NCBI GenBank assembly: GCA_002409625.1
Contig: DHNY01000017.1
Location: 1 to 25,213, forward strand
DNA length: 25,213 bases
Source: Anaerolineaceae bacterium UBA5404
Lineage (GTDB): Bacteria; Chloroflexota; Anaerolineae; Anaerolineales; Anaerolineaceae
Direction: 5' to 3'
Made by a program: the position numbers and the translations under genes. A model generated the notes under the pieces. The model was not told where the DNA came from. It ran no database searches and was given only the letters and a program-made list of their open reading frames with translations. This document shows, piece after piece, positions 6,295 through 13,990 of the stretch. Numbering within the stretch: position 1 is the stretch's first letter; every line of letters starts with the position of its first letter.

Positions 6295-7920
6295 TTAAGT
6301 TAAGAATTGGCTGAGCGCTTCTGCGCGTAAATATTGGCCAGTTTTTGGCCATAATTCCTGATTTAATTTTAGCAAAGAAGTTGGTAATAATCGCCACTTC
6401 TTCAGCTTTTCATCGTCCAGTAAAACGTCTTGCGGATGCCCGTCTGCGACAATTTCGCCACCGTATAAAACAACCACACGGTTCGCATAAATAAGCGCCA
6501 GATCCAGGTCATGGGTAATAAAAATAATAGCATCAAATCCAGGTGTTTGCAATATGGTATCCATAAAGGATTGGTAGTTCCAATAGTCCTGCCCAGCTGT
6601 TGGTTCGTCCATCATCAAAACGCGGGAGCGCATGGAAAGCACTGAGGCAATGGAAACCCTTTTTTGTTGTCCAAAAGAGAGCGCGAGCGGTGGCGTGGGC
6701 AATTCTTCTTCAAGATGCACGGTTTCAATTGCCCAGTCTACATTTTCTTCAACTTGCTCTTTGGCGAAGCCGAGGTTTTGGGGTCCATAAGCCAGTTCTT
6801 CACGCACGGTAGGGGCAAAAAGCATTTGGGTTGGGCTTTGAAAGACATAGCCAATTGTTTTAGCAGCGGTAGCAATGGTGGATTTTTTGGAATCGACGCC
6901 TTCGAGAAGCACCTTACCACTGGTGGGTTTGAGCAGTCCCAGCGCGTGTTTCACCATGGTGGTTTTGCCGGAGCCGTTGTGACCCAAAATGGCAATCACC
7001 TCACCAGCTCTAACTTCAAGGTTGATGCCATGCAGCACTTCGGGGGTGTCATCTTTATATTGGAAGCGTACATCCTGGAATGAAACCAGAGCCTGGCTCT
7101 CGGGTTCGAGTTGGGGAACGGTTGGGAGGAAAACCGGGTGCACTTTGCCTTTTGCGCGCCTGGCGATGACATCGGCCGGCAACTTGATGCGACTGTAATC
7201 CACGGCTTCAAGTAAGCCCGCAGTATCGCCGGAGTAGGTGATTTCGCCATCATCCATGTAAACCACTTTTTCAGGTTTAATCGCCAAAACATCCTCAACA
7301 CGATGCTCAACAATCATGATCGAAAGACCTTCATCCGCCAACTCACGAAAGGCGAGCAAGGCTTCATGCGCCGAGGCAGGATCCAGGCTGGCCAAAGGTT
7401 CGTCCAGCAAAAGAATATTGGGTTCCATCGCCAAAACACCTGCCAGAGCAACTTTTTGCTTCTCGCCACCAGATGTGAAAAAGGTTTCTTTATCTTTTAA
7501 GTGCAGGATGTGAAGTCTTTCCAAAGTACGGTGGGCGATGGGCAGCATTTCTTTGCGCGGCATGCCCATCGATTCAAGCCCGAAACAGACTTCATTGAGC
7601 ACATAAGTGCCTAAAATCTGGCGTTCTGGGTCCTGGAGCAGGGTGCCAACGTTTTTTGATATCTCAGATAGCCCCATGCCTTTTACAGATTTGCCATGAA
7701 TCAGAACCTCACCGGTCATTGTGCCTTGGTAAGCGTGCGGAATGAGCCCGTTGATGCAACGCATCAGTGTGGTTTTGCCACAACCCGATGAACCTGCCAA
7801 AAGCATGATTTGGCCGGACTCAAGGCTTAGATTAATATTACGAATGGCGGGTGTAGTCCGCGTGTGATACCGGAAGCTCAGATCCTTGACGACAAGTGGG
7901 AGCGCTGCCGGGTCACTCAT
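6295..7920 (-). CDS. ecfA: Fused double ATPase of an ECF transporter (EcfA-EcfA')
   Basis: A 541-residue fusion of two ABC ATPase domains, the energising module of an ECF importer. Domain 1 has Walker A GSSGCGKT (43-50), signature TSGGEKQK (149-156), Walker B LLLDEP (170-175) and switch His in VEHR. Domain 2 has Walker A GHNGSGKT (313-320), a degenerate signature LSFGQQKR (414-421), Walker B VLMMDEP and THD. A linker of about 40 residues joins them. Many bacteria encode the two ATPases separately; fusion is known in some lineages. The start at 7920 overlaps the stop of the upstream SAM-hydrolase gene by 8 bases, with GAGG nine bases before it, so translation is probably coupled. The longer frame to 7959 is rejected because it lies inside that gene. 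Confidence 0.93.
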   Translation of the reverse strand: MSDPAALPLVVKDLSFRYHTRTTPAIRNINLSLESGQIMLLAGSSGCGKTTLMRCINGLIPHAYQGTMTGEVLIHGKSVKGMGLSEISKNVGTLLQDPERQILGTYVLNEVCFGLESMGMPRKEMLPIAHRTLERLHILHLKDKETFFTSGGEKQKVALAGVLAMEPNILLLDEPLASLDPASAHEALLAFRELADEGLSIMIVEHRVEDVLAIKPEKVVYMDDGEITYSGDTAGLLEAVDYSRIKLPADVIARRAKGKVHPVFLPTVPQLEPESQALVSFQDVRFQYKDDTPEVLHGINLEVRAGEVIAILGHNGSGKTTMVKHALGLLKPTSGKVLLEGVDSKKSTIATAAKTIGYVFQSPTQMLFAPTVREELAYGPQNLGFAKEQVEENVDWAIETVHLEEELPTPPLALSFGQQKRVSIASVLSMRSRVLMMDEPTAGQDYWNYQSFMDTILQTPGFDAIIFITHDLDLALIYANRVVVLYGGEIVADGHPQDVLLDDEKLKKWRLLPTSLLKLNQELWPKTGQYLRAEALSQFLT

Positions 7921-8704
7921 GGATAATGACCTCCACTGCGTCATCCAGGTTGATGTCAAAGTGTCGCGCGGCGTCTCCGTTTACGATAGCGATCTCCACA
8001 AAACCTTCACTGTCCGTCACAGCGACCAGGTCACCCACCTGGCGATGGCCGTAAGAAGGAACAATGCCTTCAATGCTCTGGCCGGCAATCTTAAGCGTCG
8101 TTTTGGTGAGGTCAGGGATTTGGGAAACACGCAAATTTGTGGTGCAATTGCCAAAAACGTCAATGACGATGATGTTTGCCCGGTATCCTTCTGCGGATTT
8201 TTGAGGTTTGGGTAAGGGTGTTCGAATAGGGTCATGGATGACTGTGCCCATATCCTGGATGGGAACACCAGCCGCCAGGTGCGCGCCACAGGGTGCAAAA
8301 ATATCGCGACCATGGAAGGTGGTGTAAACGGTTTTGAGCCAATATTCTGGCTTGTCCAGATGCACCATCACGACCTCTTGGCCGGCAGCCTCGGCATCCT
8401 CGAGCATGGGTGTAATCAAGCCATTATCAGGGAGCACGAAGTATTGCTCACCCAGCTTGGCAGCGATGGCTCTGCGCGGGGTGCCCACACCAGGGTCAAC
8501 AACGGCGACGTGCACGGTGCCGGGCGGAAAGTAGGGTGCGGCTCGCCAAAGCGCGATGGATCCGGTGCGGATGTCCTGAGCGGGAATTTCGTGGGTGATG
8601 TCAGCAATTTTGACATCTGGTGTGATGCCATAAATCACACCTTTCATCGTGCCTGTAAAGCCATTTAGATTGCCAAAGTCTGTGGTGATAGTGAGGATAG
8701 ACAT
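7913..8704 (-). CDS. SAM hydroxide adenosyltransferase (DUF62)
   Basis: A 263-residue member of the DUF62/SAM hydroxide adenosyltransferase family, related to fluorinase and chlorinase, which hydrolyses S-adenosylmethionine to adenosine and L-methionine. The N-terminus ITTDFGNLNGF is the family hallmark. The Asp-Arg-His set expected for activating water is present: Asp70 in VVDPGVG, Arg77 in TPRR and His131 in TFHGRDIFAP. The C-terminal domain (about 165-263) holds DVFGNCTTNL, also conserved. The gene opens a five-gene operon and overlaps the fused EcfA gene by 8 bases. The family's short N-terminus supports the ATG at 8704. No normal ribosome site precedes it, consistent with a leaderless transcript. 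Its physiological purpose is poorly understood. Confidence 0.93.
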   Translation of the reverse strand: MSILTITTDFGNLNGFTGTMKGVIYGITPDVKIADITHEIPAQDIRTGSIALWRAAPYFPPGTVHVAVVDPGVGTPRRAIAAKLGEQYFVLPDNGLITPMLEDAEAAGQEVVMVHLDKPEYWLKTVYTTFHGRDIFAPCGAHLAAGVPIQDMGTVIHDPIRTPLPKPQKSAEGYRANIIVIDVFGNCTTNLRVSQIPDLTKTTLKIAGQSIEGIVPSYGHRQVGDLVAVTDSEGFVEIAIVNGDAARHFDINLDDAVEVIIHE

Positions 8705-8710
8705 ACCTAA

Positions 8711-8738
8711 ATTTTACAATGAGAATCTTGTTAGTCAA
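8711..8738 (-). promoter_or_regulatory. Promoter of the SAM-hydrolase/ECF operon, predicted leaderless
   Basis: On the minus strand, -35 TTGACT (8738-8733), a 16-base spacer and -10 TAAAAT (8716-8711). Only six bases (TTAGGT) separate the -10 from the ATG at 8704. Transcription should start at or next to the A of that codon, giving an mRNA with no 5' leader and leaving no room for a riboswitch. Confidence 0.6.
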
Positions 8739-8925
8739 GGTATTGTAGCTTTAAAGCTGAAACTAGTTGGGGCAAGTGTCTTAGATTGTGTTTATTAGGA
8801 AGATGCTTTTATTTAGGCACGTTAATTCCATGGCTTTGTTGATTGAATAAGACCTTAGCTTGACCTCAGACTGGTGAGTTTGCTATTTGTTTTCTGCCTA
8901 TATAAGACATGAAGTCTTTCGCAAC

Positions 8926-8955
8926 TTGACAGATTCTAAAAGGTCTGGTTAAAAT
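8926..8955 (+). promoter_or_regulatory. Promoter of the plus-strand ABC/GntR module
   Basis: A consensus -35 TTGACA (8926-8931), an 18-base spacer and -10 TAAAAT (8950-8955). The predicted start near 8962 leaves a leader of about 85 bases before the ABC ATPase gene. Confidence 0.6.
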
Positions 8956-8964
8956 ATCACTATT

Positions 8965-8982
8965 ACTCTAGATAAGTAGAGT
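8965..8982 (+). promoter_or_regulatory. Candidate GntR operator dyad
   Basis: ACTCTA (8965-8970) and TAGAGT (8977-8982) form a perfect 6-6-6 dyad immediately after the predicted transcription start. A perfect 12-bp palindrome, TTTTAGCTAAAA, follows at 8985-8996. The second gene of the operon encodes a YtrA-type GntR repressor, so self-repression through one of these sites is likely. As RNA the first dyad could also form a small hairpin. Confidence 0.45.
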
Positions 8983-9046
8983 GCTTTTAGCTAAAACCGT
9001 TTTTGAACCTGTGTTTTTGCATTAAAGAAGCGGAAAAGGAGATGAT

Positions 9047-9775
9047 ATGGATTTATTTCCGGATGCCATAGTGAGTGATGTTGACCTTGTGGAAGAACAA
9101 CAAGAAGAAAATTTGATTATCGAAGCCAGGCAGATTAGCAAATCTTTTGGCAAAAAGATGGTTTTGCAAAGCTTGGACTTCGCGCTACCCAAAGGACAAA
9201 TTTATGCTATTTGTGGTTCCAACGGCGCGGGAAAGAGTGTTTTTCTGCGCATTATTATGGGACTGGTTTATCCTGATTCCGGTTCGGTCAGAGTCAATGG
9301 CCAACTTGTCGGCAAAGAGGTGGAATTTCCAAGGTCAGTGGGCAGCCTGATCGATCATCCTGGCTTTTTGCTTTCTGAAAGTGGCTATAAGAATTTGGAA
9401 TTGCTTGCCTTGATTTCTGGCAAGGCTACCAAAGAGGACATTGAGGCAACCATGCGTTTTGTTGGCCTTGACCCAAAAGAGACCAAACCAGTCCGCACCT
9501 ATTCAGTTGGCATGCGTCAACGCCTTGGATTAGCCCAAGCCATCATGGAAGACCCAACGCTCTTGATCCTGGATGAGCCTACAGCCGGCTTGGATATCGA
9601 AGCCCAACAAGACATTTATGACTACCTTATCGCTTTACGCCACCAGGGCAAGACCATTTTGATAACCAGTCACAGTCTTAATGAAGTCAAACTGCTTTGC
9701 GATAAAGCTTTTCAAGTCCGCGAGGGGAAATTGACCTTGATGGAAGATATTGATTCAAGAACAGCGTATAGGTGA
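9047..9775 (+). CDS. BcrA-like ABC transporter ATPase (module A)
   Basis: A 242-residue ABC ATPase with an acidic N-terminal extension of about 22 residues. Walker A is GSNGAGKS (57-64), the signature YSVGMRQRLG (152-161), Walker B LLILDEP (172-178) and the switch His is in TSHS (207-210). The segment after Walker A (VGSLIDHPGFLLSESGYKNL) replaces the usual Q-loop in the way BcrA-type antibiotic or peptide exporters do. It should power the 12-TM permease encoded three genes downstream. AAGGAG five to six bases upstream supports the start. The stop lies 3 bases before the GntR gene. The ATPase at 13326-13973 is a clear paralog, sharing the EFP...G..LLS.S.Y.NL..L.LI.GKA segment. Confidence 0.93.
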   Translation: MDLFPDAIVSDVDLVEEQQEENLIIEARQISKSFGKKMVLQSLDFALPKGQIYAICGSNGAGKSVFLRIIMGLVYPDSGSVRVNGQLVGKEVEFPRSVGSLIDHPGFLLSESGYKNLELLALISGKATKEDIEATMRFVGLDPKETKPVRTYSVGMRQRLGLAQAIMEDPTLLILDEPTAGLDIEAQQDIYDYLIALRHQGKTILITSHSLNEVKLLCDKAFQVREGKLTLMEDIDSRTAYR

Positions 9776-9778
9776 AAT

Positions 9779-10162
9779 ATGAGCACACCCTTTGGAAACA
9801 ACGAGCCGGTTTATCTTCAAATCATGCGGGAATTGTGTTACCAAATTCTGCGTGGCGACTATAAGCCGGGAGATAGATTACCCACTTGGGTAGAGGCTGG
9901 TTTGCAGTTTAATGTCAATCACAACACCATTGCGCGAACCTACATTGAAATGGCACGCGCGGGCATAGTGGAAACACGCCGAGGTTCTGGAACCTATGTC
10001 ACCAACGATCAAACCCTGCTAGACAGACTGCATGAAAGTTTAAAGAAAGATTTATTGAACGAGTTTGTCTCTAAGATGACCAGTCTAGGCTACAGCATTG
10101 AAGAGCTTGAACAAGCTTTTCGGGAATATTTGCATGATTATAGTGAATCGGCATTTTTATAG
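9779..10162 (+). CDS. GntR-family regulator, YtrA subfamily
   Basis: A 127-residue regulator. The N-terminal winged helix-turn-helix (residues about 9-75) reads EPVYLQIMRELCYQILRGDY, then KPGDRLPTW and NVNHNTIARTYIEMARAGIV, and ends in RRGSGTYV, the GntR wing. The remaining 50 residues are a short helical tail rather than a ligand-binding domain, which defines the YtrA subgroup. Such regulators usually sit in and repress an ABC-transporter operon, often relieved by cell-envelope antibiotics. It sits 3 bases after the ATPase gene, with AGGTG overlapping that stop as ribosome site. The dyad at 8965-8982 is its most likely operator. Confidence 0.92.
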   Translation: MSTPFGNNEPVYLQIMRELCYQILRGDYKPGDRLPTWVEAGLQFNVNHNTIARTYIEMARAGIVETRRGSGTYVTNDQTLLDRLHESLKKDLLNEFVSKMTSLGYSIEELEQAFREYLHDYSESAFL

Positions 10163-10172
10163 GACATGAAAA

Positions 10173-11201
10173 ATGAAAAAGATAAGCATTGTTTTACTTT
10201 TGCTATTGTTTTTAACAGCCTGTGGTCATCAACAATATAGCCCTGAAGATAGCGGCTCCGCAAATGCACTTTCAACACCGAGGGTTGAATCAAAACTCAC
10301 TCCGGTTGAAAGCCAGCCGACAAGCGAAGTTCCATTGACTAAGCCCGAACCTGACTTTATTGAAGCTTTTGTTAACCAAGGCTACACCAAAGACAATCCT
10401 TTAACTGATCCAGAAGATATGATTAAGCTCTTTACCGCGCTTGAAGAATTGCAATATAGTAACTTTGACAAACCAGGCTGGTACCATATGACTTGTGGCG
10501 AGAAGGAGATTGTTTGGTTACATTTTTCTGAGCCGGAAACACGCGTTTTTGACCAATCCATGTGGCTCAGGGATTATCCGTTCTACAAGAAAATTAACGT
10601 GGCATCGATATTGTTAAAAGATGGCACCTTTGGACCGACAAAGTTCAGCAGTCATGAAATGGAAGATTACAAGTTTGAGAAGACTCCTGAGATAAACAAG
10701 AACGTGTTGGATTGGGAATCAAACGTCCCTCCTGAAGAATCGCATTTGAAGAACATGGATTGGTTTGTGTACGGGATGCCTTTTGGTAATTTTGAGCCTT
10801 CAAAACGCCGTTTGCGTGGGGAGGAAGGTTATATAGATGTGCTCTATCCGGAAACGAGTCGCTATAAATTCGAATTCAAAGCCTGGACTGAGGCGTACCA
10901 GGGGCAAACTGTCTTGGTGATTCAGACATTTGAAGACCCTTTAGGGAATTTTGCGATCAATACGAGAACGGGTGGTTTTATTGATTACTCGCTCAAAACG
11001 GAATACTTTGCCGTTTCAGATGGTCGCAGGCTCTATAAGCTGGATACTGGTGCAGACGTAGACGGCACCGTGCATGAACCCTATGACCTTTATCCGCCTT
11101 GTCCAGGACCGATCTCTTACTATGAGAACCTGCCTTCAGATATTCAGGCATTATATGATGAGGCTGAAGCACGATTAATTGATTTTCATAACAAGCATTA
11201 A
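10173..11201 (+). CDS. Lipoprotein of ABC module A
   Basis: A 342-residue predicted lipoprotein. The signal peptide MKKISIVLLLLLFLTAC ends in an LTAC lipobox with Cys17 as the lipidated residue. A Ser/Pro/Thr-rich linker (about 20-60) leads to a globular domain with PGWYHMTCGE, QTVLVIQTF, NTRTGGFID and a C-terminal YENLPSDIQALYDEAEARL helix. I know no named family. The lipoprotein at 15963-16991 has the same length and shares these motifs (PGWY, EPVLVVQ, NWNTGEFL, YDSLPPEIEQLY), so they are paralogs. AGGA eight bases upstream supports the start. It lies between the GntR and permease genes, so it probably acts with the transporter outside the membrane, as a sensor or substrate-binding partner. 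Confidence 0.85.
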   Translation: MKKISIVLLLLLFLTACGHQQYSPEDSGSANALSTPRVESKLTPVESQPTSEVPLTKPEPDFIEAFVNQGYTKDNPLTDPEDMIKLFTALEELQYSNFDKPGWYHMTCGEKEIVWLHFSEPETRVFDQSMWLRDYPFYKKINVASILLKDGTFGPTKFSSHEMEDYKFEKTPEINKNVLDWESNVPPEESHLKNMDWFVYGMPFGNFEPSKRRLRGEEGYIDVLYPETSRYKFEFKAWTEAYQGQTVLVIQTFEDPLGNFAINTRTGGFIDYSLKTEYFAVSDGRRLYKLDTGADVDGTVHEPYDLYPPCPGPISYYENLPSDIQALYDEAEARLIDFHNKH

Positions 11202-11216
11202 TAGGCTGAGGACAAC

Positions 11217-12992
11217 ATGGGTATCTATAAAGCTGAACTAAAGCGGGCTTTTAGGCTCCGCAGATTCGGGTTGGCATTTGGCGTTGCCAGTCTGATTCTC
11301 TTGATTACTTATCTCACCACGAGAAGTCATATGCCAGAAAAGTCATACATTGACCATTGGTATTATATGTACGTGCAGAGTTACTATACTTACCTGTTGC
11401 CCTTGTTGGTGGCTTTGCCGCATGCCGATTCATTGGTCTTGGACCGCAAGGAAGGTTTTTTGCGGGCGATTTTAGCGCGGGAGAGATTTGGGCGAACCAT
11501 GTGCGCGAAAGTGATTGCCAATGGCATTGCTGGTGCTTTGGCGGTGAGTTTGCCCTTGGTTTTCAGCTATGGTTTGCTCAGCCTGAGTAATCGAAATCCG
11601 CTTTATCATCCCGCACTCAATCATTTTTACTTGCGACCACAGGAAGGCTTTTTGGGGGTCTTATTTCGCGATCAACCCAATATGTTTTTCCTGGCGGTGA
11701 TTGGCGCGGTTCTTGTGATGGGCTTTTTGTGGGCGACTTTTGGTTTGAGCACGTCCTTGATTATCAATAATCGCTATGTCGCAATAGGTGCGCCCTTGAT
11801 GTTTTCAAGCATGTTGCAATATTTTGTTGAAAGAGCCAGACGCTTACCCTGGTTTTTGGCACCGTCTGAGAGCCTTTTGCGCTTAAATTTTTCTTCTAAT
11901 CGGCTTCTCACCTTGGAAGACTTGAAACTGGTGCTCATCTTGCCACTGATGCTCTTGCTTGTCTCGGTTTTGCTGTGGACACTGTTGGGTAGAAGACGGC
12001 GAGTCGTGGCAGAAAGCTTTACGCGTACCATGGTGGCGGAGAGTGATGCAGTGCCATTTGAGTCACAAGACGCAGAAGTGAAAACCTTGCCTAAGCTGAA
12101 GAAACAAAAGGCTAACCGGTCGTTTAATGGCTGGTTACGTTACCTTCAGCTGCAGGCGAAACTTATTATCAAGCCTTATTTGCTGATTATCATCGTTGTT
12201 GTAAGCGTGGCGGTAGGCATTCTTTTTAGCAAAATTACCTTAAACGCTTCGGCTTTGGCTTTTCCCTTGCCTGAGAGTATCGACCTGCAAAAGGTAAACG
12301 CCTGGGATGTGTTATTCTCGGCGATTGGTAACGCTTTTAGTATGGGTGTGGTCTTTACCCCGATGTTCTTGTTTTTGGTGAGCAACATTCAACCAGAAAG
12401 CGCTTATGGGCAACTGGCCGGGCTTCGGGTATCGTCCAGATCTAAAATGATGACAGCAAAATTAGCCCTGTTGTTCTTGATTAGCCTGGTGTATTTATGC
12501 CTTGTGAGTACTATCATTCTCCTGGTTGCCAGGTTTGGTTTCGGGTTTACATTAAGCCCAAGCTGGAGCCAACTTTCCTTTGGTATGCCTGAAAGTGTCA
12601 ACATGTTGAGCTGGTGGGTAAGAAAGTATGCTATGTTGCATGCCTGGTTTAGGATCTTTCTGATGGTTTTCCTGGGTTATCTGAGTCTGGGTTTGTTGGT
12701 CTTGGGCATCAATAGCCTAAGCAAACGCCGCCTGGTGGGTTTCTTTGTGGTTAGCACCTTAGTCTTTGCGAGTTTTGGTTTGGCGTATGTTTTAGTTAAC
12801 GTAGGTCCTGTTCTAAGAAATTTACCCATTATCCGCAACCTGATATTGCCAATGTACCCATGGCCTTGGCGGTTGGGAGATACGACCAACATATCTTTGA
12901 TTTATTGGGTGGTGTGGATCGCGCTACTCCTGCCACTTTGCATGCGTTTGATGCTAAGGCAGGAATTCTGTTCGATGACAGAAACGGAGTAA
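11217..12992 (+). CDS. Fused 12-TM ABC-2 type permease (module A)
   Basis: A 591-residue permease made of two six-helix halves. Helices fall near residues 19-37, 57-72, 100-122, 149-170, 175-195 and 236-258, then 318-340, 367-390, 408-432, 475-497, 500-525 and 555-575. A charged cytoplasmic linker of about 55 residues joins them. Each half has the same element after its second helix: DSLVLDRKEGFLRAILARE and IQPESAYGQLAGLRVSSRS, suggesting an old internal duplication of an ABC-2 half-permease. With one ATPase type in the operon, the complex would be a permease monomer with an ATPase dimer. GAGG six bases upstream supports the start. The 620-residue protein at 13991-15853 is its paralog. Confidence 0.9.
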   Translation: MGIYKAELKRAFRLRRFGLAFGVASLILLITYLTTRSHMPEKSYIDHWYYMYVQSYYTYLLPLLVALPHADSLVLDRKEGFLRAILARERFGRTMCAKVIANGIAGALAVSLPLVFSYGLLSLSNRNPLYHPALNHFYLRPQEGFLGVLFRDQPNMFFLAVIGAVLVMGFLWATFGLSTSLIINNRYVAIGAPLMFSSMLQYFVERARRLPWFLAPSESLLRLNFSSNRLLTLEDLKLVLILPLMLLLVSVLLWTLLGRRRRVVAESFTRTMVAESDAVPFESQDAEVKTLPKLKKQKANRSFNGWLRYLQLQAKLIIKPYLLIIIVVVSVAVGILFSKITLNASALAFPLPESIDLQKVNAWDVLFSAIGNAFSMGVVFTPMFLFLVSNIQPESAYGQLAGLRVSSRSKMMTAKLALLFLISLVYLCLVSTIILLVARFGFGFTLSPSWSQLSFGMPESVNMLSWWVRKYAMLHAWFRIFLMVFLGYLSLGLLVLGINSLSKRRLVGFFVVSTLVFASFGLAYVLVNVGPVLRNLPIIRNLILPMYPWPWRLGDTTNISLIYWVVWIALLLPLCMRLMLRQEFCSMTETE

Positions 12993-13325
12993 ACGGCGTC
13001 TGAATTGCCAGAGAAGAGGCATCTTTTAAAAAAACAAAGTTCTTGGCTATCATAAGAATAAGTGTCAATAAATTTGATGACTTATAAGTTCTTCTCTACC
13101 TACTAAATTTTCATTACATTCCTTTTGAATTGGCCCTATTAATACAAGGACGTTTTTCGAGGAGTAAGTGCGTCACATTTACCTAAGAAACTATTGCGTT
13201 TTAATAAAACGGATAAGGATCGATGAGGCTAATTGATAATTCCCACAATGTTAGTCTTTTTCTAATAACGAAGCTATGGGGTCTTATTTGTGTGAAAATG
13301 TAAATCAGATTGTTCTGTCTTCTGC
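12993..13325. other. 333-base gap between convergent modules
   Basis: The two paralogous ABC modules converge here. I find only a weak stem, TGCC (13006-13009) with GGCA (13018-13021) followed by TCTTTT, which could end the plus-strand operon, and a 10-bp palindrome ACTTATAAGT at 13080-13089. No convincing terminator for the minus-strand module and no gene is visible. Confidence 0.4.
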
Positions 13326-13973
13326 CTATTCAGAATAATTTTCAAGTTTTCCATCGACCATTTCAAGCGCACGATCTGCCAAATCTTGTATCTCTTCCTT
13401 ATTGTGACTCGTGAAGATGATCGTTTTTCCTGTGTCGCGCAATGCGTGCAGTAATTTGCGAAACTCAGTCTGACCTGCAAAGTCCAAACCGTTTACCGGT
13501 TCGTCCAAGAGTACAAGTTCCGGGTCGTCTAGCAAGGCTTGAGCGATCCCCAAACGCTGTCGCATGCCAGTAGAAAATGCACTTACCGGTCGTTTGTCCT
13601 CCGGGTTCAAGCCTACCTGCTGGATAATGTCTATAATGCGGGTGTGATCAGCTTTGCCATTTATCAATGAAAGCAAGTACAGGTTCTCATACGCGCTTTT
13701 ACTAAGGAGCAATCCGGAACTCTCGAAATGAATACCAGTGGAAGGGGGAAACTCAAGATCCTTCCCAATCCGTTTTCCAAAGATACTCACTTCGCCCTTA
13801 TTTGCCTTTATCAAACCGCACAAAATGCGAATAAACACAGTTTTACCACTGCCATTTTTGCCACATATCGCCACAATCTCACCACACTGAGCAGTAAAGT
13901 TAACGTTTTTTAGCACTTGGTTATTGCGGAAGTTTTTGCAAATGTTTTCTGCCTTGATAATAATTTCAGTCAT
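13326..13973 (-). CDS. BcrA-like ABC transporter ATPase (module B)
   Basis: A 215-residue ABC ATPase. Walker A is GKNGSGKT (38-45), the signature FSTGMRQRLG (133-142), Walker B LVLLDEP (153-159) and the switch His lies in TSHN. Instead of a normal Q-loop it has TGIHFESSGLLLSKSAYENL, as in BcrA-type exporters and in its paralog at 9047-9775. It lacks that paralog's N-terminal extension. Compared with module A it comes last rather than first in its operon, 17 bases after the permease. AAAGGA nine bases upstream supports the start. The last codons match the relic at 4226-4300. Confidence 0.92.
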   Translation of the reverse strand: MTEIIIKAENICKNFRNNQVLKNVNFTAQCGEIVAICGKNGSGKTVFIRILCGLIKANKGEVSIFGKRIGKDLEFPPSTGIHFESSGLLLSKSAYENLYLLSLINGKADHTRIIDIIQQVGLNPEDKRPVSAFSTGMRQRLGIAQALLDDPELVLLDEPVNGLDFAGQTEFRKLLHALRDTGKTIIFTSHNKEEIQDLADRALEMVDGKLENYSE

Positions 13974-13990
13974 CTTCCTGTTCCTTTTGA

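Larger units (their letters stand above)
8705..9046. other. 342-base divergent intergenic region
   Basis: This gap separates the minus-strand SAM-hydrolase/ECF operon from the plus-strand ABC module. It carries a promoter for each (8711-8738 minus, 8926-8955 plus), a dyad near the plus-strand start and a 12-bp palindrome at 8985-8996. Between about 8740 and 8920 I see nothing recognisable. Confidence 0.6.

Noticed and set aside
8234..8668. 144-codon plus-strand ORF
   Set aside because: It is the shadow of the SAM hydroxide adenosyltransferase gene, which has all family motifs.
8705..8950. Riboswitch (for example a SAM type) before the SAM-hydrolase/ECF operon
   Set aside because: The promoter lies six bases from the start codon, so there is no leader in which a riboswitch could fold, and I saw no riboswitch-like core further up.
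13006..13027. Rho-independent terminator after module A
   Set aside because: The stem is only four base pairs with an 8-base loop, and the T-run is short. It is too weak to call.
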